Numbered from the stretch's first letter, positions 26,526 through 37,987 are shown. The stretch: DNA of 64,000 bases from Pseudomonadota bacterium (GCA_019352035.1 JABBNZ010000002.1:54882-118881), one strand, 5' to 3'. Made by a program: numbers and translations. Notes: a model not told the origin generated them from the sequence alone.

Positions 26526-28013
26526 ATGACATTGCACGGATCACTTCGCACCACTCTCGGCTTACTCGCCGCGGGCATGATCGCGCAGGCTGGGGCATCG
26601 ACGGTCGCCGAGCTGTTCCCGCCGCCGCCCCTCGCGCCGCTCGTCATGACCGGCGTGACCGGTCCGCACGTATTTACGACCGAGCACAGTGGCGTATTCA
26701 ACGGACACCTGCTGCGCTACACGGCCACCGTAGCGGAAACCATCATCGACGATCCCGGCAAGATTCCCGCCGCGCACCTCTACAGCGTGAGCTACGTCGC
26801 GCGCGGCGTGACGAAGCCGGCTGCGCGGCCGGTCATGTTCATCTTCAACGGCGGTCCCGGCGCCGCCTCGGTGTTCCTGCACCTCTGCTCACTCGGACCC
26901 AAGGTCCTCAAGGAGTGCAATCCGGCGGGCGAGGCCAATCCCGCAACGCCGCTCATCGACAACCCCGCGAGCCCGCTCGATGCGGCGGACCTCGTTTTCA
27001 TCGATCCCACCGATACCGGCTGGAGCCACACCCTCCCGGGTGTCTCCCCCGCGCAGTTCCATTCGGTCGATGGTGATTCCGACGAGGTGACCGCTCTCAT
27101 CGCCTGGTGGCTGCGCAAGCACCATCGTTTGGGCTCACCGGTCTATGTCTATGGCGAAAGCTACGGCAGCATGCGTGCTGTCGCCGTCGCACGCGATCTT
27201 GCGCGCGCCACGCCAAAGGTTGCCGTGAGCGGGCTGATGCTCGGCGGCTTCGCGATCAGCTTCGGCCGAGGCAGCGGCACGCCCGATCCTGTCTGGGAGG
27301 CGTTGCGCCTGCCGACCGCGGCGTCGATGGCATGGTACTACGGCAAGATCGACAACAAGCACCAGACGTGGTCGCAAGCTGTCGAGAAGGCCATGCTCTT
27401 CGCGCGCACCCACTACGTCGGGGCAATCATACAAGGCCATCATCTCGATCCGGCGGCGCGCGAGCGGATCATCAAGCGTCTGCCCGCGCTCTGCGGTATT
27501 CCGGAGAGCTACTTCCTGTCGCATCACACCATCAAGGTGGGAGCCTTCGCCACGGAGCTGCTGCATGACCGCGGATTGGTGCTCGACGGCGACAACGGGA
27601 TGTGGAGCCATCCGGCCGGCGCCAAGCCGCCGAAACATCCCTACATCGCGTATGCGGTGAACATGGCTCGCTACGCGCGGAAGGAACTCCACGTGCGCGG
27701 GCTCGGGAGCTACCACATTTTCACCCCGAACGACACGCAGGTGTTCGAGGGCTGGCACTATCGTACTTCGGGCGCGCCGTCTCTGGAGGACACGCTCTCG
27801 CAGGAGATGTCGGGAAATCCGCGTCTGCGGCTGCTCGTTCTTCAGGGCCGATACGACAATCAGACCCAGGTGGCCGATACGCGCTACGTTCTCGACCAGA
27901 CCGACATCCCCCGCAGCCGGCTCACCGTCGCATACTTCAACGGTGGCCACATGCTCGAGCCCACCCCCGAGGTGATGCACTCGATTCGTGCCTTCCTCAA
28001 GAAGCCCCAATGA
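26526..28013 (+). CDS. S10 serine carboxypeptidase-like protein (copy d)
   Basis: Fourth S10 paralogue, 495 residues, with a short signal peptide (LRTTLGLLAAGMIAQAGA). FIFNGGPGAASVF, SPLDAADLVFIDPTDTGWS, GESYGS (nucleophile at about Ser212), GRYDNQTQ (Asp) and NGGHMLEP (His) are present. The Asp region differs from the usual DxxxP, so its pocket is probably distinct. An AGGGG site precedes the ATG. The relic after the S9 gene is most similar to this copy. It is separated by 61 bp from the PLP-enzyme gene that follows. Confidence 0.92.
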   Translation: MTLHGSLRTTLGLLAAGMIAQAGASTVAELFPPPPLAPLVMTGVTGPHVFTTEHSGVFNGHLLRYTATVAETIIDDPGKIPAAHLYSVSYVARGVTKPAARPVMFIFNGGPGAASVFLHLCSLGPKVLKECNPAGEANPATPLIDNPASPLDAADLVFIDPTDTGWSHTLPGVSPAQFHSVDGDSDEVTALIAWWLRKHHRLGSPVYVYGESYGSMRAVAVARDLARATPKVAVSGLMLGGFAISFGRGSGTPDPVWEALRLPTAASMAWYYGKIDNKHQTWSQAVEKAMLFARTHYVGAIIQGHHLDPAARERIIKRLPALCGIPESYFLSHHTIKVGAFATELLHDRGLVLDGDNGMWSHPAGAKPPKHPYIAYAVNMARYARKELHVRGLGSYHIFTPNDTQVFEGWHYRTSGAPSLEDTLSQEMSGNPRLRLLVLQGRYDNQTQVADTRYVLDQTDIPRSRLTVAYFNGGHMLEPTPEVMHSIRAFLKKPQ

Positions 28014-28074
28014 CGGTCGGCCATTCCTCACCGGTTCTCGCTCGCAGGGTCAGTTCCATTCAGGGACCAAGCAC

Positions 28075-29160
28075 ATGACGGATCTTTTGGCGACGCGGCG
28101 CTCCTTTCCCTTCGTCGCGCAGGCGCTGTACCTCAATACCGCGACCGCGGGTCTCTCCTGGCAGGGGCTGGGCCAGGCCTCCGCGGCCTTCTATGACGCG
28201 AAGCTTCGCGGCATCTGCGGCCGCAGCGAGTGGGTCGCGACAGCGGCGCGCACCCGGGCGCGGCTCGCGTCCCTGTTGGGTGTCGATGAGAGCGCCGTGT
28301 CGTTCACGGGCAGTGCGACGGAGGCGCTCAATCTGGCGTGTCTCGGGCTGCCGCTGCAGCCCGGCAGCCGGATCGCCATTGCCGCCGACGAGTTCCCTTC
28401 GGTGTGGCAGGCCTGCCTGTCGCTGCGCAAGGCGGGAGTCGAGAGCACGCCGGTCGAGATTCCGCGGGAAGCCGATCGGACTGCGGCGCTGGTGGAGGCC
28501 GCCGCCCATGCTCAGGCGCTCGCGGTTTCCCACGTGCACTGGCGCACCGGTACGTGCGTCGATCTCGAGCAGCTCGCGGCAGCCTGCGCCCGCAGCGGCG
28601 CATGGCTCATCGTCGATGGCGTGCAGGCCGTCGGCGCCATTCCCGTTCGAGCGGGGCTTGCGGACGCGTATTGCGGCTCCTCGTTCAAATGGCTGCTCTC
28701 CGGGTTCGGGCTGGGGTTCATGACCCTGAGCGAGCGCCTGGCGCGGGAGTGGACGCCGCCGTTTCGCGGCTATGCCAACGAGTGGCCGAGCCGCGACCCG
28801 CAGTACGGGCACCTCGATTACCCCGGCATCTACGCCCTCGGTGCATCGCTCGAGTTTCTCGGGTCTCTCGGCTGGGGTGAGATCTTTCAGCGGGTCGCGG
28901 CGCTCGCCTCGAGTCTCGGCACGGCGTTGCGCGCCGAAGGCTTCGATGTGCTGACGCCGCCGGATTGCGCCGCGGGGATCGTTTCCGTGCGCCAGGACGA
29001 GGCGGCGGACGTCGTAGAGCAGCTCGCCGAGGAGAACATCTTCGTGGAGGATCGTGACGCGATCGTGCGGGCCTCGCCGCATTTCTACAACACCGAGGCG
29101 GAAGCCGCGCGGTTCGTGCGCGCCCTTGCCGAGCGCTCCACTCGGTGGGGCGAGCGATGA
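28075..29160 (+). CDS. Class V aminotransferase-fold PLP enzyme
   Basis: PLP-dependent fold-type I enzyme of 361 residues with no signal peptide, so cytoplasmic. Features of the class V group (cysteine desulfurase, kynureninase, isopenicillin N epimerase-like) are the YLNTATAGLS start, SFTGSATEALNLA for the phosphate contact, WLIVDGVQAVGAI with the Asp that pairs with the PLP nitrogen, and SSFKWLLSGFG with the Schiff-base Lys at about residue 205. The true reaction cannot be told: desulfuration, epimerisation, elimination or transamination are all possible. ATG 28075 gives the expected N-terminus; the frame extends upstream. It is coupled by an ATGA overlap to the S10 copy e, so it probably acts on an amino acid released by the peptidases. 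Confidence 0.88.
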   Translation: MTDLLATRRSFPFVAQALYLNTATAGLSWQGLGQASAAFYDAKLRGICGRSEWVATAARTRARLASLLGVDESAVSFTGSATEALNLACLGLPLQPGSRIAIAADEFPSVWQACLSLRKAGVESTPVEIPREADRTAALVEAAAHAQALAVSHVHWRTGTCVDLEQLAAACARSGAWLIVDGVQAVGAIPVRAGLADAYCGSSFKWLLSGFGLGFMTLSERLAREWTPPFRGYANEWPSRDPQYGHLDYPGIYALGASLEFLGSLGWGEIFQRVAALASSLGTALRAEGFDVLTPPDCAAGIVSVRQDEAADVVEQLAEENIFVEDRDAIVRASPHFYNTEAEAARFVRALAERSTRWGER

Positions 29161-30659
29161 CCGCTGCGCACGAGCCAACGAAGCGATCGATGGATATGCA
29201 CGACAGCGCACAGAAGATCAGCCGCCGCAGCGCCATTGCCGGCGCGGGCGCCATGCTCGCCACCCTCGCGGCGGGCGAAGGGCAAGCCGCTCGCGCCGCG
29301 GGGGTCCCGCCAACCGCCATGACCCATGGACAGGTGACGATCCGCGGCAGAGTCATCCGGTATCGCGCCGAGGCCGGCCAGACCGTAATGCGCAACGCCG
29401 CGGGCGTTCCGCGCGCCACGATGTTCTCTGTCAGCTACCTGGCGCGTGGGGGCACCCCGCACCGGCGTCCGGTCACGTTCATCTACAACGGCGGCCCCGG
29501 TGGAGCGACCTGGCCCCTGCGCAACGCAATCGCGCCAGCGATCATCGGCCGGGCTGACGCGCCGCCCGGATATGCCTTCGTCGAGAATCCCGACAGCCTG
29601 CTCGACGTCAGCGACCTGGTGTTCATCGACGCGCCGGGAACCGGCTACAGCCGTTTCCTGTCCGAGGACGCGAAGGCCGAGTACTGGGGAATCCAGCAGG
29701 ATGGGCGGGCCTTCTCGAAGTTCATCGTGCGGTGGCTGCGTGCGCATGGCCGCATGAGCTCCCCCAAGTACCTGCTCGGCGAGAGCTATGGCGGCACGCG
29801 GACCGGGCAGATTCTGGAAATGCTGGCGTTGCGCGAGGAGGATCCGGTGGCCTTCGAGGCAGTCACGCTGATCTCACCCACGCTCGGCACGGGGACGGAT
29901 AGCGTTTTCGGCGTGGTCTCGAATGGACCGGTGACCCTGGTCCCGAGCGAAGCCGTCGCGGCCTGGTACAACCGTCGCGGTGACTTCCTCTCCGACACGC
30001 TCGAGCAGATTGCCGGCCGCGCCCAGAACTTTGCGGCCGGCCGCTATGCCGATGCGCTTGCGCGCATCGATCGGTTGGATGGCGCAGAGAAAAGAGCCGT
30101 TGCCCACGAGCTCTCCGCGCTCATCGGCGTTGCGCCCGATGCCATTCTGCAATCGCGCCTCTCGGTCCCGATCCCGGACTTCAGGCATCTGCTCCTCGCC
30201 AGCGAGGGCGAGGTCCTGGGCGGCGACAGCCGCAAGCATCATCCGAAGGGCTTCGAGCCGCCGCTCCTCGACACCGCCAAGGGCTATGACCTCAATGCGG
30301 CCATCATCGCCATGGTGCGCGTCAAGCTCGGGTACCGGACGAACCAGCCTTACGGCCGCGACCCCATCGAAGCGCACGAGAAGTGGAACAACACGATCAT
30401 CAGCGGCAGGAGAACCCTGCCGGCGATCCTCGAGGCGATGACCCATGCCTATTGCGGATTCGGCGTCTTCCTCGCCGGGGGGTATTTCGATCTGATCGTG
30501 CCGTACTTCCTGCCGTTGACCGCGTTGCGAGCGGCACACCTGCCGGAGGCGCGATTCGTACACAGGCTCTATCCGACCGGTCATCCCGTGCTGAACGATG
30601 TCGCAGCGCGGCCGGCGGCGGTGAGCGACGTGAGGGCGTTTTACCGCTCTCGCGCATGA
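29157..30659 (+). CDS. S10 serine carboxypeptidase-like protein with Tat signal (copy e)
   Basis: Fifth S10 paralogue, 500 residues. Unlike copies a-d it carries a twin-arginine-type leader: SRRSAIAGAGAMLATLAAG, with cleavage plausible after ARAAG. This suggests export in folded form. FIYNGGPGGATWP, DLVFIDAPGTGYSR, GESYGG (nucleophile at about Ser210), GYFDLIVP (Asp) and YPTGHPVL (His) complete the triad; the usual YPGGH is YPTGH. ATG 29157 overlaps the previous stop as ATGA; an internal ATG near 29190 would shorten the leader but keep the arginine pair. The next gene starts in another ATGA overlap. Confidence 0.9.
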   Translation: MTAAHEPTKRSMDMHDSAQKISRRSAIAGAGAMLATLAAGEGQAARAAGVPPTAMTHGQVTIRGRVIRYRAEAGQTVMRNAAGVPRATMFSVSYLARGGTPHRRPVTFIYNGGPGGATWPLRNAIAPAIIGRADAPPGYAFVENPDSLLDVSDLVFIDAPGTGYSRFLSEDAKAEYWGIQQDGRAFSKFIVRWLRAHGRMSSPKYLLGESYGGTRTGQILEMLALREEDPVAFEAVTLISPTLGTGTDSVFGVVSNGPVTLVPSEAVAAWYNRRGDFLSDTLEQIAGRAQNFAAGRYADALARIDRLDGAEKRAVAHELSALIGVAPDAILQSRLSVPIPDFRHLLLASEGEVLGGDSRKHHPKGFEPPLLDTAKGYDLNAAIIAMVRVKLGYRTNQPYGRDPIEAHEKWNNTIISGRRTLPAILEAMTHAYCGFGVFLAGGYFDLIVPYFLPLTALRAAHLPEARFVHRLYPTGHPVLNDVAARPAAVSDVRAFYRSRA

Positions 30660-32011
30660 CAGGGTCACGGCACGTGGGCGGCGCGAATCCGGCGATGCAG
30701 CAACCTCGAACCTGGAGCCGCCCGGATTGGGCCGGACTCGGCTGGGCCGCCGGCGAGATGGGTCTCGCCTGCTACGCGGGTATCTCGACGATCTACCTGC
30801 TCTTTTACGCCACCCAGGTGCTGCACATCCCGCCGGTGCTGGCGGGACTCGCTCTGCTCGTGCCGCGGGTGTGGAATGTCGCCGCCGATCCGATCGTCGG
30901 CATCCTCTCCGACAAAACGCGGACGCGCTTTGGACGGCGGCGGCCGTATCTGCTCGGCGGCGCCATCCTCTGGGGCGTCTGCTTCGCGCTCCTGTTCAAC
31001 CTTTCGCCTCTGCGCAGTCCGCTGCTCGCCGCGGTCTGGTTCGGCCTGGTGTTCCTCCTCAACAACACCGGGCTGTCGCTGTATCAGGTTCCCTACGCCA
31101 CCATGTTGGCGGAGATCTCCCGCGATCAACGGGTGCGGACCCGCCTCGCCGGTTATCGCGAGATCGTCGCCCGGGCGGCGATCCTCCTCACGCTCGCCGC
31201 CAGTCCGTGGCTTCTCGGCCGCGCTCCTTCCCAGGCGGCGGGATTCAGCGTGATCGGTGTGGTGTTCGGGCTTGCCATCGTGGCCGGCGGGATTGCGGCG
31301 TTTCTCGCGACTGGCAGCGCCGACGTGCCGGTGATGGCCTACAAGCACCTCGGCTTGCGTGCGCAGGTCGCGACGCTGGCGGAAAATCGTCCGTTGGCGT
31401 GGCTCTCGACGAGTTTTCTCTGCGTGAACGTCGGCGATGCCGTCTTCAGCGGCGCCTTGGTGTACTACATCACCCGGATCCTGGGCCACAGTCCCGCTGC
31501 GATCGGCGTGCTGTACCCGGTGAGCTCCGTCACCGGGATCATCGTGGCGCCGCTCTGGTGGCGGGCGGCCAACCGCTTCGGCAAGATCCGTGTCTGCCGC
31601 GTTGCGCTCGCGCTCAATGCGCTCTGCTGTCTGCTGCCGTTTTGCATCACGGCGGGGCGCTATGAGCTCATGTTCCCGTTCATGGCGCTGTACGGACTCG
31701 CCAATACGGGCGCGCGCCTGTTGCCAAATGCGATGGCGCCCGATACCGCCGATCTCGATCAGGAGCGGACCGGGGAGCGGCGCGAGGGCGTGATCTTCAG
31801 CATCTTTATCTTCGTGCAGCAGACCGGCTTCGCGGTCGGTGGCTTCCTGCTCAGCGTGTTCCTGGCCTTCGGCACACATGGCGCCGCCGCCGGGGCGCCT
31901 CAGTTCTCCCCGACGGCAGTCCTGCTCACCTTCACACTGGGTGCTGCGGCGCTTTACGGCAGCGGCTTTCTCGCCATACTTCCGTACCGGCTAACGTCTT
32001 CTCCTCGCTGA
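30656..32011 (+). CDS. GPH/MFS-type cation symporter
   Basis: Inner-membrane transporter of 451 residues with about twelve hydrophobic segments. The early stretch PRVWNVAADPIVGILSDKT, then TRFGRRRPYLLGG, is the loop signature of the glycoside-pentoside-hexuronide:cation symporter family. YQVPYATMLAEIS is also typical. It begins in an ATGA overlap with the S10 copy e stop, so it is translationally coupled and is the last gene of the operon. A perfect hairpin follows 46 bases after the stop. It probably brings the periplasmic breakdown product into the cytoplasm; known family members mostly carry sugars or glycosides, which hints that the substrate may be a glycosylated or sugar-like compound (inference). 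Confidence 0.9.
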   Translation: MTGSRHVGGANPAMQQPRTWSRPDWAGLGWAAGEMGLACYAGISTIYLLFYATQVLHIPPVLAGLALLVPRVWNVAADPIVGILSDKTRTRFGRRRPYLLGGAILWGVCFALLFNLSPLRSPLLAAVWFGLVFLLNNTGLSLYQVPYATMLAEISRDQRVRTRLAGYREIVARAAILLTLAASPWLLGRAPSQAAGFSVIGVVFGLAIVAGGIAAFLATGSADVPVMAYKHLGLRAQVATLAENRPLAWLSTSFLCVNVGDAVFSGALVYYITRILGHSPAAIGVLYPVSSVTGIIVAPLWWRAANRFGKIRVCRVALALNALCCLLPFCITAGRYELMFPFMALYGLANTGARLLPNAMAPDTADLDQERTGERREGVIFSIFIFVQQTGFAVGGFLLSVFLAFGTHGAAAGAPQFSPTAVLLTFTLGAAALYGSGFLAILPYRLTSSPR

Positions 32012-32057
32012 AGGGAGGGGATTCGCCGGTTCCGGCCAATCCGCAGGAATTGGCATT

Positions 32058-32077
32058 GCCGGCGCGGATGCGCCGGC
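32058..32077 (+). terminator. Hairpin after the S10 operon
   Basis: Perfect 8-bp stem GCCGGCGC / GCGCCGGC with loop GGAT, followed by TTCC rather than a full T run. It is placed 46 bases after the last operon gene, so it is a possible intrinsic or 3'-end-stabilising hairpin. Confidence 0.45.
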
Positions 32078-32094
32078 TTCCGCCCACGAGCCGC

Positions 32095-32265
32095 ATGGAA
32101 CAACTCATGAAGGAAAAGCTTGCGACAGTTTGCGGTCTTCGCGTGGATGGCCCGCGCTTGCTCCGGCCGGTCGAGAATCAGCGGCCGGAAGTGCGGGAGT
32201 TCGTCGCACGGATGTTCCGGCAGCGACGGGAACTGAAATGCGAAGATCCGGAAGCAAACTGCTGA
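32095..32265 (+). CDS. Small hypothetical protein (uncertain)
   Basis: A 56-codon frame starting MEQLMKEKLATVCGLRVDG overlaps the start of the hutD gene by 28 bases. It is charged, not hydrophobic, and matches nothing I know. It could be a chance frame in the leader of hutD; no good ribosome-binding site is seen. Confidence 0.25.
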   Translation: MEQLMKEKLATVCGLRVDGPRLLRPVENQRPEVREFVARMFRQRRELKCEDPEANC

Positions 32266-32867
32266 GGTACCGAAGCTATTGCGCGATGCCCTGGCGCAAC
32301 GGCGGAGGAGTGACGCTGGAGATCGCGCGCGAGCCGGCCAGGGGCGAGAAGTTCGCCTGGCGGCTGAGTCTCGCGCAGATCGATGGGAGCTGCGATTTCT
32401 CCGCTTACCAGGGCTATCGACGCGCCATCGTTCTGGTCGACGGCAATGTCCTGCAGCTGCGATTCCGGGGGCACGGCCGCTGCTCCCTGAGCCCGGCGAA
32501 GCGCGGCGCCCGCTTCGATGGAGATTGGCAGACGCGGTGCGTCGTTCCGCAGGGCGGCTGTGCCGATTTGAGTCTGATCGTGCGCAAAGGATCGGCCGCA
32601 GCGCCGGCGTGCGTCGTCCGGTCGCCGACGCTGCTGCGGATTGGATCGACCCGTCGCCTAGTGCTTCCAAAGGACCTTTACGCTGCACTCTTCGTCATCG
32701 ACGGGTCGGTGGCGGTCACCGGTCCCATCGGTGCCCGGTCACGCTTCTTAAGGACCCTGGACACCTTTCTCCTGACTCCTGGTCCAAGGTGTACCTTGAC
32801 CCTCCGCAACCTCGGGGAGCAGCCAGCGCAACTCGCCCTGCTGCGCTGGCTCCCTGGGCGAGAGTAG
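32238..32867 (+). CDS. HutD/Ves family cupin protein
   Basis: Protein of about 209 residues of the HutD/Ves family, small double-cupin proteins. HutD is found in histidine-utilisation operons, where its exact role is unsettled; Ves was linked to a cold-stress phenotype. The hallmark N-terminal MPWRNGGGVTLEIA and FAWRLSLAQIDGSCDFSAY are clear, followed by VLVDGNVLQLRF. The frame is open further upstream, but the ATG at 32238 gives the normal spacing to MPWRNGG. No hut genes are in the window, so its role here is not defined. It sits just outside the S10 operon on the same strand. Confidence 0.88.
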   Translation: MRRSGSKLLRYRSYCAMPWRNGGGVTLEIAREPARGEKFAWRLSLAQIDGSCDFSAYQGYRRAIVLVDGNVLQLRFRGHGRCSLSPAKRGARFDGDWQTRCVVPQGGCADLSLIVRKGSAAAPACVVRSPTLLRIGSTRRLVLPKDLYAALFVIDGSVAVTGPIGARSRFLRTLDTFLLTPGPRCTLTLRNLGEQPAQLALLRWLPGRE

Positions 32868-33029
32868 GCGCCAGTCACCGCCCCGCGCGGAAGGGCGCCC
32901 GTGACGGGATTCATCGCTCTCGGACGATGGCGGCAGCAGACTCACGGCCGGCCCGCTGGTCTTGAGCTCGCAGGCGTTCCAAGCGAGACTGTCGGCACGA
33001 GCGTTGTCGCTTTTACCGTCCGCCGAGTC

Positions 33030-33773
33030 ATGCTGCTGGAGCGCATCCACTACTTTGCCGGAATCGTGTTCATCGCGGTGGCGGCGCTGCTGCCGATCAT
33101 CGATCCGTTTGCCGGGGCTCCCATCTATCTCGCCATGACCTCGGAGCTCACGCCGCTCGAGCGCACCCGCATGGCGAAGCTCGTGGCGCTCAACAGCTTC
33201 GTGCTCCTCATCGCCTCCATTCTGGTCGGGGCCTATGTACTGGATTTCTTCGGGGTATCCATTCCGGCCGTGCAGGTGGCGGGCGGTATCGTGGTGTGCG
33301 CGCTCGCCTGGTCGCTCCTCAACGGGCCGACCACGCCGGAGGTCTCGGACTCGGTGAATCGTCCGACGCACGACAGCATCACGCAGCGTGCCTTCTATCC
33401 GCTCACGATGCCGCTCACCGTCGGTCCGGGCTCGATATCGGTTGCCATCACCCTGGGCGCCAATCCGCCCCGGGGACTGCGGGCGGTATTGGCCACGACC
33501 ATCGCGCACGTGATCGGCGTGATGATCACGGCCGTGGTGATTTACCTCTGCTACCGGTATGCGGACCGGCTCGTGCGCCGGCTCGGGAAGACCGGCACCA
33601 ACATCATGATCCGGCTGACGGCGTTCATCCTGCTGGCCATCGGCACCCAGATCACGTGGAACGGGGCACGCGCCATGCTCAATGGTGTGCTTCATCCGAC
33701 CGCCAATACTGCGACCACGGCAGCCGCGGCGCAGCCCTCGGGCGCATCGCCTGCGGCTTCAGCGAGCCGCTGA
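33030..33773 (+). CDS. MarC family integral membrane protein
   Basis: Inner-membrane protein of 247 residues with about six hydrophobic helices. LLPIIDPFAGAPIYLAMT near the N-terminus and the later PLTMPLTVGPGSISVAITLG, with its helix-breaking Pro and Gly residues, are the repeated NAAT/MarC signatures. Function is uncertain: the family was once linked to multiple antibiotic resistance and also to amino-acid transport, without firm evidence. I chose ATG 33030 because it precedes the first helix by a few residues; the frame is open upstream. The Ala/Thr/Ser-rich C-terminus is probably disordered. Confidence 0.88.
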   Translation: MLLERIHYFAGIVFIAVAALLPIIDPFAGAPIYLAMTSELTPLERTRMAKLVALNSFVLLIASILVGAYVLDFFGVSIPAVQVAGGIVVCALAWSLLNGPTTPEVSDSVNRPTHDSITQRAFYPLTMPLTVGPGSISVAITLGANPPRGLRAVLATTIAHVIGVMITAVVIYLCYRYADRLVRRLGKTGTNIMIRLTAFILLAIGTQITWNGARAMLNGVLHPTANTATTAAAAQPSGASPAASASR

Positions 33774-33790
33774 TCTACGCCGCCGCGGGC

Positions 33791-35262
<1,472 letters not shown>

Positions 35263-35385
35263 CTACTCGAGCTCGCGCTCTGGCTTTTTCCGGGCTCATC
35301 CACAGGCCCCGCACGATCTAGAATCGTCGTCGGCCGGGATCGACACGGGAGCAGGAAGGTGGTGCAACGAAATCTTCGCGGCGTG

Positions 35386-35916
35386 ATGATCGAGTGCATG
35401 AGGGGAAACATCGCGCATCAGCCCGACGTCGATGCCGTCGTCAATGCCGCGAATGCCCAGCTGGGCACCGGCGGCGGCGTCGCTGGTGCGATTCACCGGG
35501 CCGCGGGCCCCGGGCTCGAGAACGAGTGCCAGGCCTTCGCGCCCATCAGGCCCGGCCAAGCCGTCATCACCGGAGCCCATGGCCTTCCGAACCGCTTCGT
35601 CATCCACTGCCTGGGTCCGGTCTACGGGCGGGATGAGCCGGCGGCCGAGCTGCTCGCGGCGTGCTATCGCAACGCGCTGCGGCTTGCGACGCAGGATAAT
35701 GTCAGCTCGCTCGCCTTTCCCGCGATCTCGACGGGAGCATTCGGCTATCCCCTCGAAGCGGCCGCCGAGGTTGCCGTGAGCGCCGTAGTCGACAGCGTTC
35801 TCGAGGATACCGTGAAGGTCGTTGGGCTCATCCGCTTCGTCCTGTTCGATGCGCACGCTGAGCGGGTCTTCTGCGACACCCTCGAGCGTCTCGTGCCGGA
35901 GAGCGCATCGCCATGA
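35386..35916 (+). CDS. Macrodomain protein, O-acetyl-ADP-ribose deacetylase-like
   Basis: Protein of 176 residues of the YmdB/MacroD type, which removes ADP-ribose or acetyl groups from ADP-ribose derivatives. VVNAANAQLGTGGGVAGAIHRAAGP holds the ADP-ribose-binding Asn-Ala-Asn and the glycine-rich loop; AFPAISTGAFGYP is the second conserved loop. The start is uncertain: an AGGAAGG site suits GTG 35362, while ATG 35386 gives the usual spacing to the first strand. Its stop overlaps the nicotinamidase start as ATGA. Together the two would recycle products of NAD consumption. Confidence 0.9.
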   Translation: MIECMRGNIAHQPDVDAVVNAANAQLGTGGGVAGAIHRAAGPGLENECQAFAPIRPGQAVITGAHGLPNRFVIHCLGPVYGRDEPAAELLAACYRNALRLATQDNVSSLAFPAISTGAFGYPLEAAAEVAVSAVVDSVLEDTVKVVGLIRFVLFDAHAERVFCDTLERLVPESASP

Positions 35917-36491
35917 GCGTGAACGCGAGAGATCCGAAGGAGGCGCTCGCTCGCGGCGATGCACTCCTCATCGTCGATGTGCAGAACGATTTCTGTCCCG
36001 GCGGCGCGCTGCCGATCGAGCGGGGCGATGAGGTCGTTCCCGTGCTCAACACGTGGATCGCTGCCGCGGCTTGCGCCGGGATTCCCGTCTACGCCTCACG
36101 CGACTGGCATCCCCAGGGACACCTCAGCTTTCGTGAGAGCGGCGGTCCCTGGCCGGTGCACTGCCTGCAGGACTCGCCAGGCGCGCAGTTCAGGGCCGAT
36201 CTCGACCTGCCGGAGGATGCGATCAAAATCACCAAAGGCGTGCGCTTCGATCACGACCAGAACTCGGCGTTCGATGAGACCGGGCTTGCCGGGGAGCTGC
36301 AGAGGCGTGGCATCCGGCGGCTCTGGATCGGCGGACTCGCTCGGGACGTGTGCGTGCTGGCCACGGTCCTCGATGCCCGAGCAGCGGGATTCGATGTCAT
36401 GGTGATTCGTGATGCGACACGCGGCGTGACGCGGGAAGGTTGCGCCAGGGCCGACGAGCGCATGCGCGATGCCGGCGCCCTCTTTGCATGA
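35913..36491 (+). CDS. pncA: Nicotinamidase
   Basis: Cysteine hydrolase of the isochorismatase fold, 192 residues, converting nicotinamide to nicotinate for NAD salvage. The catalytic Asp is in IVDVQNDFCPGGAL, the Lys in IKITKG and the Cys in LARDVCVLAT. DWHPQGHLSF carries the metal-binding Asp/His residues that separate nicotinamidases from other isochorismatase-like enzymes. It is translationally coupled to the macrodomain gene; both handle fragments of NAD. Confidence 0.95.
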   Translation: MSVNARDPKEALARGDALLIVDVQNDFCPGGALPIERGDEVVPVLNTWIAAAACAGIPVYASRDWHPQGHLSFRESGGPWPVHCLQDSPGAQFRADLDLPEDAIKITKGVRFDHDQNSAFDETGLAGELQRRGIRRLWIGGLARDVCVLATVLDARAAGFDVMVIRDATRGVTREGCARADERMRDAGALFA

Positions 36492-36510
36492 CAGAGCGCC
36501 CGCTCGCACC

Positions 36511-37542
<1,032 letters not shown>

Positions 37543-37757
37543 TTATTGCAAGACCGCTCCACGCCTCGGCATGAAGCGCGTGCTCGAGGATGGCCGGAGA
37601 ACCGTCCTGTTGGCATTGTCAGCCGGCGAGACCTCCTCAAGGCCGTTCGTCGGCCGGGGGCGCCGGGCTGAATTGAGGTTGCCGGGGTCTCCGCCGTGTC
37701 AGGCACGGCCTTTGCTATTTCAACCGCGAGTGTTTCAACCTTCGGGGAGGAGCAACG

Positions 37758-37931
37758 ATGGATCTGGTACTCATCCTGATCCTGTTACTGCTGCTGTTTG
37801 GCGGCGGCGGGGGTCTTTATTGGGGTTTCGGTGCCGGCTGGGGCCTCGGCCCCATCGGGCTCATCATTCTCGTACTCATCGTGGCCTTTTTGCTGAACGG
37901 ATACCGCGGCCGCAGGGGTCCGCGTCTCTAG
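37758..37931 (+). CDS. Small hydrophobic protein, DUF3309-like
   Basis: A 57-residue membrane peptide: MDLVLILILLLLLFGGGGG, then an aromatic/glycine linker, then a second hydrophobic stretch LIILVLIVAFLL and a basic tail GYRGRRGPRL. The two-helix, glycine-rich layout resembles the DUF3309 family of tiny proteobacterial membrane proteins. A strong GGGGAGGAG site lies 6 bases upstream, which makes translation likely. Function unknown. Confidence 0.7.
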   Translation: MDLVLILILLLLLFGGGGGLYWGFGAGWGLGPIGLIILVLIVAFLLNGYRGRRGPRL

Positions 37932-37987
37932 CCCTCGGCAGCGCCGGGTGGCCGCGGCTCCCCCCTCTCGAGCGGTAGTAGGGGGGG

